60,966 nucleotides of DNA from Nonomuraea basaltis (GCF_005893125.1 NZ_VCJS01000065.1:1-60966); one strand, 5' to 3'. Positions 32,450 through 41,465 are shown, numbered from the stretch's first letter. The notes: a model not told the origin generated them from the sequence alone. Translations and numbers: made by a program.

Positions 32450-33055
32450 ATGATCCGGGTTCTGCTCGCCGAGGACATGCACATGATCCGAGGGGCACTG
32501 GTCGCACTGCTCGAGCTCGAACCCGACATCAAGGTGGTCGCGGAGGCCGCGACCGGTGACAAGATCGTGCCCATGGCGCTAGAGCACGCGCCGGACGTGG
32601 CGGTGATCGACATCGAGCTGCCCGGCGTCGACGGGCTCACCGCCACGGCCGAGCTGCGCAGGCGGTTACCGCGATGCCGGGTGCTGGTCGTGACGAGTTT
32701 CGGTCGTCCGGGAAACGTGCGCAAAGCCTTCGCCGCCCAGGCGTCCGGGTTCATGGTCAAGGACGCCCCGCCGGACCAGCTCGCCGACGCGATCAGGAGG
32801 GTCGCGGCGGGTGAGCGGGTGATCGATCCCAATCTCGCCCTGGCCGCGCTGGAGATGGTCGAGAGCCCGCTCAAACCGCGCGAGCTGGAGGTGCTCCGGA
32901 GGTTCTCCGACGGCGAGGACGTGGAGCAGATCGCCGAGGCGCTGTTCCTGTCCGTGGGCACCGTACGCAACTACCTCACCGCGATCGTCGCCACGCTGCA
33001 CGCCCGCAACCGGCTGCACGCCGTCAGGATCGCCCAGGACGCCGGTTGGCTCTGA
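32450..33055 (+). CDS. NarL/FixJ-family response regulator (DesR-like)
   Basis: 201 residues. Receiver domain with acidic pocket AED, phosphoacceptor Asp54 in VIDIELPG and Lys in FMVKDAPP. LuxR-type helix-turn-helix: LKPRELEVLRRFSDGEDVEQ then IAEALFLSVGTVRNYLTAIV. It is activated by the kinase gene overlapping its last 10 bases. AGGGG upstream supports ATG 32450. The next non-signalling gene is a multicopper oxidase, a possible target. Confidence 0.93.
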   Translation: MIRVLLAEDMHMIRGALVALLELEPDIKVVAEAATGDKIVPMALEHAPDVAVIDIELPGVDGLTATAELRRRLPRCRVLVVTSFGRPGNVRKAFAAQASGFMVKDAPPDQLADAIRRVAAGERVIDPNLALAALEMVESPLKPRELEVLRRFSDGEDVEQIAEALFLSVGTVRNYLTAIVATLHARNRLHAVRIAQDAGWL

Positions 33056-34863
33056 GCCCTGCTCGCCTACTCGCCGCCTTCATCTGCGTCATGTGTGTAG
33101 TGCGGGTGTGTTTCCACATCGGCGAGGCCTCGGCCGGGCCGCTGACCGTGGCGAGCATCATCCTGGTCGCCGCGCTCCAGCTACCGATCTCGCTGCCAGG
33201 CAGGCGGCGCCTGTCCGCCGTGCTCTTCCCGGTGCAGGCCGTACTGAACTACCTGCCCCTGCTGGCCGACGCCGACAGCTGGCGGGCCGGCGGCTCCGGG
33301 TTCGTCGCCGCCTCGGCCCTCCTCGTCGTGAGCGGTCCCTCCGCATGGCTGATCGTCGGGCTGATCACGGTCGTCGAGGGAGCCATGGCGTCCGCTCTGG
33401 ACCGCGCACCCGTGCACGTCTACTACGCGGTCGTCGCCCCCCTCAGTCTCGGCCTGATGCTGTACGGCCTCAGCCGGCTCGCCGACCTCCTGGACCACGT
33501 CCAGCGGGAGCGATCCGAGCTGGCGGCCAGGGCCAGGGAGGTCGAGCGGCTACGGCTGTGGCGGCACGTACAACACCTGGTGGTGAGCAGCGTGGCCGCC
33601 GTCGAGCATCTGGCGCGGCAAGCGCGACGCCAGGGCGACGAGGAGGCGGTGCGCAGAGAGGTCTCTCGGGCCGTGGCCATCGCACGCAAGGTGCTCAACC
33701 GCGTACGGTCCCTCCCACTCGCCGACGGCCCGATCCCGGTCCCGCCTCGCGATCACGATGCGCGAATCGTATGGCTGGCCACGCCGATCCTCGTCGTCAC
33801 GCACATGCTGTTCATCGGGCAGTCCCTGTTCAACTTCGCCGCCGACGAGGCGCTCGATCCCGGCTCTGGAGGCGTCGGCTACCTGGCCCTGCTGCCTGCG
33901 ACCTTCGCCCTGCAGTTCTGGCACTTGGCCGCCCTGCGTGTGGGCAGGCGGCCCAGAGGCCTGGGCTGGACGCTGCCGGCTCAGGCCATGACCATCTACG
34001 TGCCCCTGGTGGACGGGGAGACATCCGGGCTTCTGGTGTCAGGGTTCTTCGCCGGCGTCGTCCTGCTCTGCGCGCGGGCACCGGTGTCGTGGCCGCTGTG
34101 CGTGGCGATCTGCGGCATCGCCGCGGTAGAGGGCTGGCTCACCCGGACCCCGCTCCTTGCCGGCTATCAGTTCTGCAGTGCCCTGGCCACTGCTCTGGCG
34201 GTCTACGGGCTGACCCGGCTGGTCGCTCTCGTCACCGAGCTCAGGCGGACCCGGGCGGAGCTCGTCGAGCTGGTGGCCCTGCGCGAGCGGCTGAGGGTGG
34301 GCAGGGACGTGCATGACCTGCTCGGCCGCGGTCTCACGACGATCGTCCTGCACGGGGAGCTCACGCTGCGACTGCTCGACACGGACCCGAGCCGGGCGAT
34401 GGGGCAACTCGATCAGGTGACGCAGGCGGCGCGGGCCGCGCTCTCGGACACCGCCCGTCTGAGCGCACCGGACGGCCGCCTGTCGCTGGCCGCCGAGGTC
34501 GACTCCGCCAGAGCCGTGCTGGAATCGATAGGAGCGGCCGTGCGGATCGACGCCACGGCCGTGCTCGGGCCGGCCGAGCCCGTGCTCGCGGTGGTGCTGC
34601 GCGAGGCGGTCACCAACGTGCTCAGGCACAGCACACCAGGCGAGTGCCTGGTCGAGATCACCGTCGAGGACGGCCGCGTACGGCTGCGCGTGGCCAACGA
34701 CGGAGCCGCTCCCGCCTCCGGCGAGCCCAGCACGGGGCTGCGGAGCCTGCGCGCCCGCCTGGCCGCCATCGGCGGCGAGCTCACCACCACCCGGACCGGC
34801 GACCGCTTCGAGCTCCTCGCCCGCACACCGGTCGATCATGAGGATCTCACGCCCACAAGGTGA
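33046..34863 (+). CDS. DesK-type sensor histidine kinase with duplicated membrane/DHp unit
   Basis: 605 residues, start TTG 33046 with AGGA seven bases before. The first half (1-240) has about four to five membrane helices, a coiled coil (LDHVQRERSELAARAREVER) and a DHp-like segment. The second half (241-430) repeats membrane helices, coiled coil and the true HisKA_3 helix RVGRDVHDLLGRGLT with phosphoacceptor His423. The ATPase domain follows (LREAVTNVLRHS, STGLRSLRARL). In the first half the aligned position is Gln176 (RHVQHL), so that DHp is degenerate. It should phosphorylate the overlapping regulator. Confidence 0.9.
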   Translation: MALSPARLLAAFICVMCVVRVCFHIGEASAGPLTVASIILVAALQLPISLPGRRRLSAVLFPVQAVLNYLPLLADADSWRAGGSGFVAASALLVVSGPSAWLIVGLITVVEGAMASALDRAPVHVYYAVVAPLSLGLMLYGLSRLADLLDHVQRERSELAARAREVERLRLWRHVQHLVVSSVAAVEHLARQARRQGDEEAVRREVSRAVAIARKVLNRVRSLPLADGPIPVPPRDHDARIVWLATPILVVTHMLFIGQSLFNFAADEALDPGSGGVGYLALLPATFALQFWHLAALRVGRRPRGLGWTLPAQAMTIYVPLVDGETSGLLVSGFFAGVVLLCARAPVSWPLCVAICGIAAVEGWLTRTPLLAGYQFCSALATALAVYGLTRLVALVTELRRTRAELVELVALRERLRVGRDVHDLLGRGLTTIVLHGELTLRLLDTDPSRAMGQLDQVTQAARAALSDTARLSAPDGRLSLAAEVDSARAVLESIGAAVRIDATAVLGPAEPVLAVVLREAVTNVLRHSTPGECLVEITVEDGRVRLRVANDGAAPASGEPSTGLRSLRARLAAIGGELTTTRTGDRFELLARTPVDHEDLTPTR

Positions 34864-34941
34864 ATCCGGCGACTGTGCCGGGGACCGCCCGGTGCCTCAC
34901 AGTGAGTCCGCCACACTGACACGAGAGATCAACCGGGGATC

Positions 34942-36399
34942 ATGAATCGTCGACAGTTCCTTGCGTCCACCGCGCTTTCCGGCCTCGCCTCGGCCTGCGG
35001 CTCCAGCGCCGCGGCTCCGCGTGCCGCGAGCGATCCGGCCGCCTTCCGCACCGAGCTGCGCGTGCCGCCGCTGCTCGAGCCCACGGTGGACAAGGACGGG
35101 ACGCGGAGATTCACGCTGACGATGCAGCAGGGCCGGAGCGAGATCCTGGCCGGCAAGCCGGTCGAGACGTGGGGAATCAACGGCCCGCACCTCGGGCCGA
35201 CGATCCGGGCGGCACGCGGCGACCGGGTCCGGATGACGGTCACCAACCGGCTGGACGAGGCGAGCACCGTGCACTGGCACGGCATGCGGCTGCCCGCGAA
35301 GATGGACGGCGGGCCGCACCAGACGATCGAACCGGGCGCCACGTGGAGTCCGCACTGGACCATCGACCAGCCCGCCGCCACATCCTGGTACCACCCGCAC
35401 CCGCACGGCGAGACCGCCAAGCACGTCTACCGCGGCCTCGCCGGCATGTTCATCATCGATGATCGGACCACAGCGCAGCTCCCCTCCAGGTACGGAATCG
35501 ACGACGTCCCCCTCATCCTGCAGGACAAGAATCTCGCCGAGGACGGCTCGCCGACGGGTGACCCGTTGAAGGGCACCTTCGGCATCCTGGGCGACCACAT
35601 GCTGGTCAACGGCACGCACGCCCCTTTCTTGAACGTCCGCACCGAGCGGGTGCGCTTCCGGATCCTCAACGGATCGAACGCCCGCATGTACCACCTCACG
35701 TTCGCCGACCGCCGCGCGTTCCACGTCGTCGGCAACGACGCCGGCCTGCTGCCCGCCCCGGCCCAGGCGGACCAGGTCTCCCTCACGCCCGGCGAGCGCG
35801 TGGAGGTCGTCGTGACCTTCACACCCGGCGAGCAGGTCCTCCTGCGCACGCTCTCGGGGTCCGACGATATCGACGAGGGCGACTTCGACCTGCTGAAGAT
35901 CGTCGCGGCGGCGCGGCTCGCCGCCTCCCCCCGCCTGCCGGCCAGCCTGACCGCCCCCGCTCCGATCGTGGTCCCGCCGAACGCCAAGGTCCGCCGGTTC
36001 CGGCTCAACGGCCACGACGCCATCAACGGCAAGGAAATGGACCTGTCGCGTATCGACGAGGTGGTTCCCGCCGACGCCACCGAGATCTGGGAGATCGAGA
36101 ACACCGTCTACGCCCACAATTTCCACATCCACGAGGTGGCATTCCAAGTGCTCGACGTGAACGGGGACAAACCGCACGCGTACGCGAGCGGCCACAAGGA
36201 CACCGTCTACGTGCCACCGAAGAGCACGGTACGGCTCGCCGTCCAGTTCGGCCGGTTCACCGACCCAGTCACGCCGTACATGTACCACTGCCACATCCTC
36301 CGGCACGAGGACTCCGGCATGATGGGGCAGTTCGTGATCGTGAAACCCGGCACCGAAAACCAGGTGCCCCGCACAATCGCCACCCACCACCACACGTAG
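34942..36399 (+). CDS. Multicopper oxidase (CueO/CotA/bilirubin-oxidase-like), exported
   Basis: 485 residues with a Tat-type leader NRRQFLASTALSGLASAC that also forms a lipobox. Three cupredoxin domains carry all copper motifs: HWHGMRLP, WYHPHPHGE, HNFHIHEVAFQV and YHCHILRHEDSGMMGQF (type 1 His-Cys-His plus Met). It oxidises phenols, bilirubin or cuprous ions while reducing oxygen. A methionine-rich loop typical of cuprous oxidases is not obvious. It lies 78 bases after the kinase gene and may be under that two-component system. Confidence 0.93.
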   Translation: MNRRQFLASTALSGLASACGSSAAAPRAASDPAAFRTELRVPPLLEPTVDKDGTRRFTLTMQQGRSEILAGKPVETWGINGPHLGPTIRAARGDRVRMTVTNRLDEASTVHWHGMRLPAKMDGGPHQTIEPGATWSPHWTIDQPAATSWYHPHPHGETAKHVYRGLAGMFIIDDRTTAQLPSRYGIDDVPLILQDKNLAEDGSPTGDPLKGTFGILGDHMLVNGTHAPFLNVRTERVRFRILNGSNARMYHLTFADRRAFHVVGNDAGLLPAPAQADQVSLTPGERVEVVVTFTPGEQVLLRTLSGSDDIDEGDFDLLKIVAAARLAASPRLPASLTAPAPIVVPPNAKVRRFRLNGHDAINGKEMDLSRIDEVVPADATEIWEIENTVYAHNFHIHEVAFQVLDVNGDKPHAYASGHKDTVYVPPKSTVRLAVQFGRFTDPVTPYMYHCHILRHEDSGMMGQFVIVKPGTENQVPRTIATHHHT

Positions 36400-36703
36400 C
36401 GCCGCCCTGCGCGGCCGAAACTCCGGTGCGCGCTCGCGGGACGCAATCGGCAAGGTCCACTCGGCGATCAGGACCTCGCCGGCCGTCGCATGCGTGGTGA
36501 TCGTCCAGCTATCGACCGCAGCGCGCTCCCTCGCGGCCGCGGGCGGCCTGCCGGCGATCGGGTTTCCATCGTTGGCAGGCCGCCCGCCTCAGGGCCATCC
36601 GGGTACGTGCGTCACCAGGATGGTCTGCCGGCGGCTGTGGCCCAGGAGTGGGCGAGAGCGCCGAACCCCTGGATGGCCGTGGTCTCGCCCCGGACGGCCT
36701 GGG
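36400..36703. other. Intergenic stretch without a gene
   Basis: Short frames occur on both strands but none has a start, ribosome site and recognisable domain together. It contains the hairpin at 36541-36585. Confidence 0.5.
36541..36585. terminator. Long inverted repeat between convergent genes
   Basis: GGGCGGCCTGCC (36541-36552) and GGCAGGCCGCCC (36574-36585) are perfect 12-base inverted copies with a 21-base loop, lying between the oxidase and the convergent GNAT gene, so it may end both transcripts. Confidence 0.5.
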
Positions 36704-37540
36704 TCAGACTCCGAACGCCGCCGGGTAGCGGATGGTGCCGGTCGGCACGGGCAGGGTGGGGTCGAAGACGAGCGCCATCATGTACTTGTCCTCGACGTCG
36801 AAGGGCGGCCGGATGGAGTGGCCGGAGGCCGGGGTGAAGCCGAAACGCGGGTAGTACTCGGCGTGGCCGAGCACGAGCACGAGGTTCTCGCCCTGCTCAC
36901 GGGCGGCTCGCAGGGCGGCGTGGATGGCGGCGGAACCGGCGCCGCGCCGCTGGTGCTCGGGCCGTACGGCGCACGGGCCCAGGGTGAGCGCCGGAGCGCC
37001 GTCGACGTGGCAGCGGGTGAGCAGCGCGAATCCGGCGATGGAGCCGTCGGGCGCCTCGGTGACCCAGGACAGGCCGGGAATCCACGCCTGCGGGTCGGCG
37101 CGCAGGGCCTCGACCAGGTCGGCCTCGAGAGAGGTGGGGAAGGCGGCGAGGTTGACCTCGCGGATCTGGGCGAGGTCGGCGGCGGGCTCCGGGCGGGTGA
37201 TCCAGGAAGTGGTCATGGGAGTGTTCGAGTCCGTTTCTGTGCTCGCCTGCGGGCGCAGGACATAGCCGGTGTACTGGTAGTCCGTGCCGTGCTCGTGGCG
37301 CATGGTGATCTCTTGCGGGGTGGCCGCCATCGACGCCCGGATCGTACGGATGGCGTGGCCGACGCCGCGGGCGGCGGCGGCTCGCGTCAGTTCGTCGAGG
37401 AACGGCTGGTGCAGGTCGAGGATCGCGTCGTGCGGAGTGTCGCTCGCGGCGGTGGCTGTTCCTTGCGAGGAAGGGTCCGGCCCGGGGCCCCACTCAGCCG
37501 GCTGGTGGGTCTGTGGCGTCGGTGGGATGTGGTCGGTCAT
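36704..37540 (-). CDS. GNAT acetyltransferase with an N-terminal extra domain
   Basis: 278 residues from ATG 37540. The C-terminal 170 residues are a GNAT domain like YhbS: IREVNLAAFPTSLEADLVEA at the start, acetyl-CoA loop VRPEHQRRGAGSAAIHAALR, and HAEYYPRFGFTPASGHSIRP. The first 108 residues (with DAILDLHQPFLDELTRAAAA and MRHEHGTDYQYTGYVLRPQ) are an unrecognised module; ATG 37216 would give the GNAT alone. The start overlaps the rsgA stop (ATGA), so it is coupled to the broken GTPase gene. Substrate unknown. Confidence 0.8.
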   Translation of the reverse strand: MTDHIPPTPQTHQPAEWGPGPDPSSQGTATAASDTPHDAILDLHQPFLDELTRAAAARGVGHAIRTIRASMAATPQEITMRHEHGTDYQYTGYVLRPQASTETDSNTPMTTSWITRPEPAADLAQIREVNLAAFPTSLEADLVEALRADPQAWIPGLSWVTEAPDGSIAGFALLTRCHVDGAPALTLGPCAVRPEHQRRGAGSAAIHAALRAAREQGENLVLVLGHAEYYPRFGFTPASGHSIRPPFDVEDKYMMALVFDPTLPVPTGTIRYPAAFGV

Positions 37541-38368
37541 GACTGCTGGTCCCTGAACTTGTAGGTCGCGCGCAGATGGCTGGTGATGGCCTTCTGGCGG
37601 TTGGTGCGTTCGCCGCGCAGCCGGGCATCGGTGCGCGAGGCCGCCCACACGTTCTCGCGTTGTAGGGCCCTTGCCGTCCTGCGCCCGTACCTCGCCGGTG
37701 GCCAGAAGCTCGTCGCCGAGCAGCGCGTTGCCGAGGCTGGACTTGCCTGCGCCGGAGGATCCGAGCAGGACCGTGGTGCCGCTCAGCAGGGCGGTCAGCA
37801 CATCTGTGTTCTGACCGGTGGCCGCGCTGGTGACCAGGATGTCCACGCCCGGTGCCAGCGTGCTCGCTTCGGCGCGCACGGCGGCGGCGTCGGTGGCCAG
37901 ATCCGCCTTGGTCAAGACGATCAGCGGCCTGGCGCCGCTGTCCCACGCGAGGGCCAGCAGCCGTTCCAGCCGGGCCGCGTCCAGCGGAGCGGCCAGTGAG
38001 ACGGCGACGACGACGGTGTCGATGTTGGCGGCCAGCACCTGCCCGTGGGAGGTGCGTGACGCCGACGAGCGCACGATCGCGCTGTGACGCGGCAGCAGGG
38101 CAACGAGTACCGGTTCGCGGCCCGGGCGCAGCGCGGCCCAGTCGCCGGTGCAGGGCGCCAGGAGCGGGTCGGGCGAGTACAGAGCCGTGAGGGCGGCCCG
38201 CACCGGGCCGGACTCGGTGACCGCGTCACACAGGCCGCGATCCACCCGTGCGATCCGGGCCGGCACCAGGCCGGCCTCGCGGTGTTCTGCGAAGGCGTTG
38301 TCGAGGGTTTCCGTCCATCCGTACCGGGACAGGCCGATGTCGGAAGGATCGGTGAAGAGGTTTGGCAA
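37537..38368 (-). pseudogene. rsgA: rsgA-like ribosome GTPase gene with an internal deletion
   Basis: Starts at TTG 38368 (PNLFTDPSDIGLSRYGWTET). The OB domain and the G domain through the NKxD-like TKAD and the P-loop GSSGAGKSSLGNALLG (RsgA is circularly permuted) are present up to EVRAQDGKG. The switch region, the DTPG motif and the zinc knuckle are missing. The true C-terminus (NVWAASRTDARLRGERTNRQ, KAITSHLRATYKFRDQQS) follows in another frame and stops at 37537. A deletion of several hundred bases with frameshift inactivates it. Known RsgA releases 30S maturation factors. Confidence 0.8.
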
Positions 38369-38397
38369 CGTGAGACACCTTGCGGGAAGGGGCCCCG

Positions 38398-38426
38398 ACG
38401 AGACGCAGACATCACCCCCGTCTCGT
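38398..38426 (-). promoter_or_regulatory. Stem-loop in the rsgA leader
   Basis: ACGAGACG (38398-38405) and CGTCTCGT (38419-38426) are perfect eight-base inverted copies with a 13-base loop. It lies between the leader peptide stop and the rsgA start, where a ribosome-controlled attenuator would be. Confidence 0.5.
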
Positions 38427-38460
38427 AAGCCGGACGGCTACGGCGAGGGGAAGAAGTGGG

Positions 38461-38529
38461 TCAGACCGGAGCCCGGGACGTGAGGAATGTCCGGGCGCTG
38501 CACACGGCAGCGGTCTTCACCGCGGTCAT
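38461..38529 (-). CDS. 22-codon leader peptide upstream of rsgA
   Basis: ATG 38529 is preceded by GGGAGGTGAGG, an exceptionally strong Shine-Dalgarno, and encodes MTAVKTAAVCSARTFLTSRA-PV before TGA. It is about 90 bases ahead of the rsgA start with the stem-loop between. This architecture resembles ribosome-mediated attenuation leaders of ribosome-protection or antibiotic-resistance genes. The peptide is probably a sensor of translation rather than a functional product. Seen: start, Shine-Dalgarno, hairpin. Inferred: attenuation. Confidence 0.6.
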   Translation of the reverse strand: MTAVKTAAVCSARTFLTSRAPV

Positions 38530-38733
38530 CAAACCTCACCTCCCTCTCATCCAGAAATCCAACACCAAACGATCAGCAGCCTAGCAGTCCCAGCAGAATG
38601 CCTGTCACGGGTTGCTGCGCCGGAAGGTCGGGAACCTCTGCCGATCCGTACACGCACAGACCGCAGAGGACACGCGACCAGTTCACTTGCTTGGCGGATC
38701 TGCGCACTCTTCGAAGACCACGACCGCGGACGT

Positions 38734-39546
38734 TCAGAGCAGGTCGAGGAGCCTGGAGGCGTAGGCACGTGGGTGGGTGAGGTTGCCGTTGTGGCCGCCA
38801 GGGAACTCCTCAACCATGGCCCCGACTAGGGCCGCCAATTCGTGTGCGCACCTGTGGTCGAACACGTTGCCCGGGGTGGTGCGTCCGACGGCGGGGATGA
38901 TGCGGGTGGCGGTGGTCTTGAGTGCGGTGATGTCCAGCGTGTCATGGACGATTGCGCTGAAGTCGTTCCGGATGAAGAAGTCGAAGTTCGCCTTCCGCTG
39001 GTCGTCCATCGGGTGTTGGGTGAGGCCGTGCTCGGTCTCCTGTTCGCCGGGCCGGATGCCGAGGACCTCGGCGATCTTTGCGATGCTCCCGGCGAGTCCC
39101 TGGTCGCGGTAGAGCCGCTGGAGGTCCTGCAGTTCCCGCTCGTGGTGACCGCGTTCGAGGTCGGGCAACAGGGCAGGTGCGACGGGTTCGTGGGCGATGA
39201 GTACGTCGAGCTGTTCGGGGTGGCTGACAGCCACGTGCAGGCCGAGCACGGCGCCGAAACTGCAGCCGAGCATGCGCGCGGGCGCATCGGTGACCTCGGC
39301 GAGCAGCCGGTGCACGTCGTCCGCGTGCTCGGCCATGGTCGCGCCACGCGCGGGGTCGTCCAGCGTGCTGCGGGACAGGCCGCGACGGTCGTAGGTGACC
39401 ACGGTGTAGTCGGCGGTTAGCTGGTCTACCAGGTCGATCGTACGGCCGGCGTCGCCTTCACCGCTCTGGGAGACGAGCAGGACGGGCCCAGCGCCGCGGA
39501 CCTCGTAGGACAGCTGGGCGCCCGGGACGCGGAGAGTTCGCTTCAT
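38734..39546 (-). CDS. Alpha/beta hydrolase next to a MarR regulator
   Basis: 270 residues. Oxyanion region LLVSQSGEGDAGRTIDLV, strand motif VVTYDRRGLSRS, nucleophile elbow GCSFGAVLGLH, and catalytic His in FPGGHNGNLTHP. Intracellular, no signal. An esterase, lactonase or C-C hydrolase on a small molecule. It is divergent from the MarR gene with about 50 bases between, the usual layout for a hydrolase induced by its substrate. Confidence 0.9.
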   Translation of the reverse strand: MKRTLRVPGAQLSYEVRGAGPVLLVSQSGEGDAGRTIDLVDQLTADYTVVTYDRRGLSRSTLDDPARGATMAEHADDVHRLLAEVTDAPARMLGCSFGAVLGLHVAVSHPEQLDVLIAHEPVAPALLPDLERGHHERELQDLQRLYRDQGLAGSIAKIAEVLGIRPGEQETEHGLTQHPMDDQRKANFDFFIRNDFSAIVHDTLDITALKTTATRIIPAVGRTTPGNVFDHRCAHELAALVGAMVEEFPGGHNGNLTHPRAYASRLLDLL

Positions 39547-39596
39547 GGGGGAAATATATCAGACTTGATGCATCTTTTTTAATGTAAATTGGTCGC
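39547..39596. promoter_or_regulatory. AT-rich divergent promoter of the marR/hydrolase pair
   Basis: This 50-base gap is strikingly AT-rich for the region and contains the palindrome GATGCATC (39567-39574) within TTGATGCATCTTTTTT. A MarR dimer site is likely here; exact limits are not clear. Confidence 0.4.
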
Positions 39597-40052
39597 ATGA
39601 ACGGAGTGGACCTTTTCCTGCTTGGCCGGACGCTGATGAAGATCGGTGAGGAGGCCATGCCGGCCGAAGGCATCGGGCCGCAGACCACCAGTGTCCGCAC
39701 CGTTTTGGTGGTCGTCTCCGACCTGCGTGCCCATGGGGAGACCTCCGTCGGCGAGATCGCCGCCCGTACCGGCCTGCCGCAGAGTGCGGTGTCTGCCGCC
39801 GTGGCGCGGCTGAAGGCGGCGGGCTCCGTCGTGACTGGTCCCGATCCCGCCGACCGTCGCCGGACTTTGATCAAGGTGGTTCCTGGGGCATCGGAGAGAG
39901 TGGCCCAGGTGCGTGCGACATCCATCGACGGCCCGCTTGCGGCGGCGCTCGGGACCGATGATCCCGCAGAGGTCGCCAAGGTGATCGCGCTGCTGGAAGC
40001 CCTCGCCTCCCGCTTGACCGGCGGCGCGGCCTCGCATCAGGCGCACCGGTAG
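39597..40052 (+). CDS. MarR-family transcriptional regulator
   Basis: 151 residues. The winged helix is seen as TSVGEIAARTGLPQSAVSAA followed by VARLKAAGSVVTGPDPADRR. Dimerisation helices flank it. Probably represses itself and the divergent hydrolase. Confidence 0.88.
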   Translation: MNGVDLFLLGRTLMKIGEEAMPAEGIGPQTTSVRTVLVVVSDLRAHGETSVGEIAARTGLPQSAVSAAVARLKAAGSVVTGPDPADRRRTLIKVVPGASERVAQVRATSIDGPLAAALGTDDPAEVAKVIALLEALASRLTGGAASHQAHR

Positions 40053-40134
40053 GCCGACTCGTTCCCGTGATGCCCGGTCGGCGGTGTGCTCAAGTGGGAT
40101 CTGGTGGCCGGCTGCCACGGTGCGGCCGCCATCG

Positions 40135-41376
40135 TCACGCAGAGCTGTGTTCCTCTGGCCGGAGTGGTGGGGCCGTGGAGTAGGTCTTGAGGGTGATGGC
40201 GTTGGCGGCTTCCCGGATCGGTTTCATGATCTTCTCGATGACCCTGGCCTTGCCCGGCATGTACGGCATCATGCGCATCATCGCCAGCTGCGCCCAGGCC
40301 CGCAGGCGGGTGGCGGGGACCATCTGCTTGACCGCGTCGCGTCCCAGCTCTTGGTTCCGCTCCACGAACGGGCGCATCTCCTGCTCGAAGCGTGGGAACG
40401 CGGTGCGATGGTCGCCGTGCGCCGCGGCGAGCTCGCCCGCCAGCACGTAGGCGCCGACCACGGCGAGGCTTGTGCCTTGGCCCGACGCCGGGGAGGGGCA
40501 GTAGGCCGCGTCTCCCAGCAGCGCGATCCGGCCGTTCGACCAGCCGGGCATGCGGATCTGGGCGAGGGGGTCGAAGTAGAGGTCGGACGCCGTGGGCATG
40601 GCGGCCAGTAGCCTGGGCACCTCCCAGCCGTGACCGGCGAACGCCTCGGCCACGGCTCGGTGTTGCGCGCGCAGGTCATGGCGGTCAGGCCGCCGTTGCG
40701 GCGTGGCGAAGAAGAACTGCGCCGTGGCGTCGGCGGAGGGCCGCAGGCCGTAGAGGTTGGCGATGCGACCGGCGGTGGTGCAGACCATCTCCCAGCGGTC
40801 CAGGCCCAGGTGGTTGGGGACGCTGAAGACCGCGACACTCAGGCCGAGTTGCCGGGCGAACTGTGACTCCGGGCCGAAGGACAGAGCGCGGACGCCGGAG
40901 TGCAGCCCGTCGGCGCCCACCACCAGGTCGAAGGTACGTGGCGGCGCGTGCTCGAAGGTGACCCGCACCCCCTTGACGTCCTGGATGATCGCGGTGATCG
41001 CGTCGCCGAACAGGTATTCCACCTCCCCGCTGGTCGCCCGATAGAGGATCTCGGCCAGGTCGCCGCGCAGGATCTCCAGGTCGCCGGGATCGCGGAACCC
41101 GATCACGTCGGGGCCGAGCGTCGCCACGGCCTTTCCTGCGCCGGTCAGCCAGGTCCCACCGCGGACGTCCGTGTTGCGATCGCGTACCTGCGTGCCGATC
41201 CCCATCCGGTCGATGACGTCGACCGCCACGCCGCGCAGGTCGACCTTGTAGCCGCCGGGCCGTGGCGCGGGCGCTCGTTCCACCACGGTGGGACTGAATC
41301 CGTATCGGCGCAACCAGTACGCCAGCGCAGGACCGGCGATGCTCGCACCCGAAATGAGGATGCTGGCGTTCTGCAT
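40135..41376 (-). CDS. FAD-dependent monooxygenase (PHBH/TetX-like)
   Basis: 413 residues from ATG 41376, preceded by AGGGAGAG. Motifs: FAD-binding ISGASIAGPALAYWLRRYGF, DG motif VVGADGLHSGVR and GD motif GRIALLGDAAYCPSPASGQG. The first glycine of GxGxxG is in the form GASIAG, common in this subgroup. It hydroxylates an aromatic or tetracycline-like compound using NADPH and oxygen. Divergent from a TetR gene across three tandem operator-like repeats, so induced expression is likely; TetX-type drug modification is possible but unproven. Confidence 0.92.
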   Translation of the reverse strand: MQNASILISGASIAGPALAYWLRRYGFSPTVVERAPAPRPGGYKVDLRGVAVDVIDRMGIGTQVRDRNTDVRGGTWLTGAGKAVATLGPDVIGFRDPGDLEILRGDLAEILYRATSGEVEYLFGDAITAIIQDVKGVRVTFEHAPPRTFDLVVGADGLHSGVRALSFGPESQFARQLGLSVAVFSVPNHLGLDRWEMVCTTAGRIANLYGLRPSADATAQFFFATPQRRPDRHDLRAQHRAVAEAFAGHGWEVPRLLAAMPTASDLYFDPLAQIRMPGWSNGRIALLGDAAYCPSPASGQGTSLAVVGAYVLAGELAAAHGDHRTAFPRFEQEMRPFVERNQELGRDAVKQMVPATRLRAWAQLAMMRMMPYMPGKARVIEKIMKPIREAANAITLKTYSTAPPLRPEEHSSA

Positions 41377-41408
41377 GTGGCTCTCCCTACTGAGGCTCGG
41401 GGGCAATG

Positions 41409-41465
41409 GTGTAGACCTTACACATGATTGCGTAAGCCTTATACATAATGGCGTATGCTATACAC
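41409..41465. promoter_or_regulatory. Three operator-like repeats with 21-base period
   Basis: GTGTAGACCTTACAC (41409-41423), GCGTAAGCCTTATAC (41430-41444) and GCGTATGCTATACAC (41451-41465) each follow GYGTA-N5-TAYAC and start exactly 21 bases apart, two helical turns. Spacers are ATGATT and ATAATG. They fill the divergent promoter between the monooxygenase and TetR genes. Confidence 0.8.
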
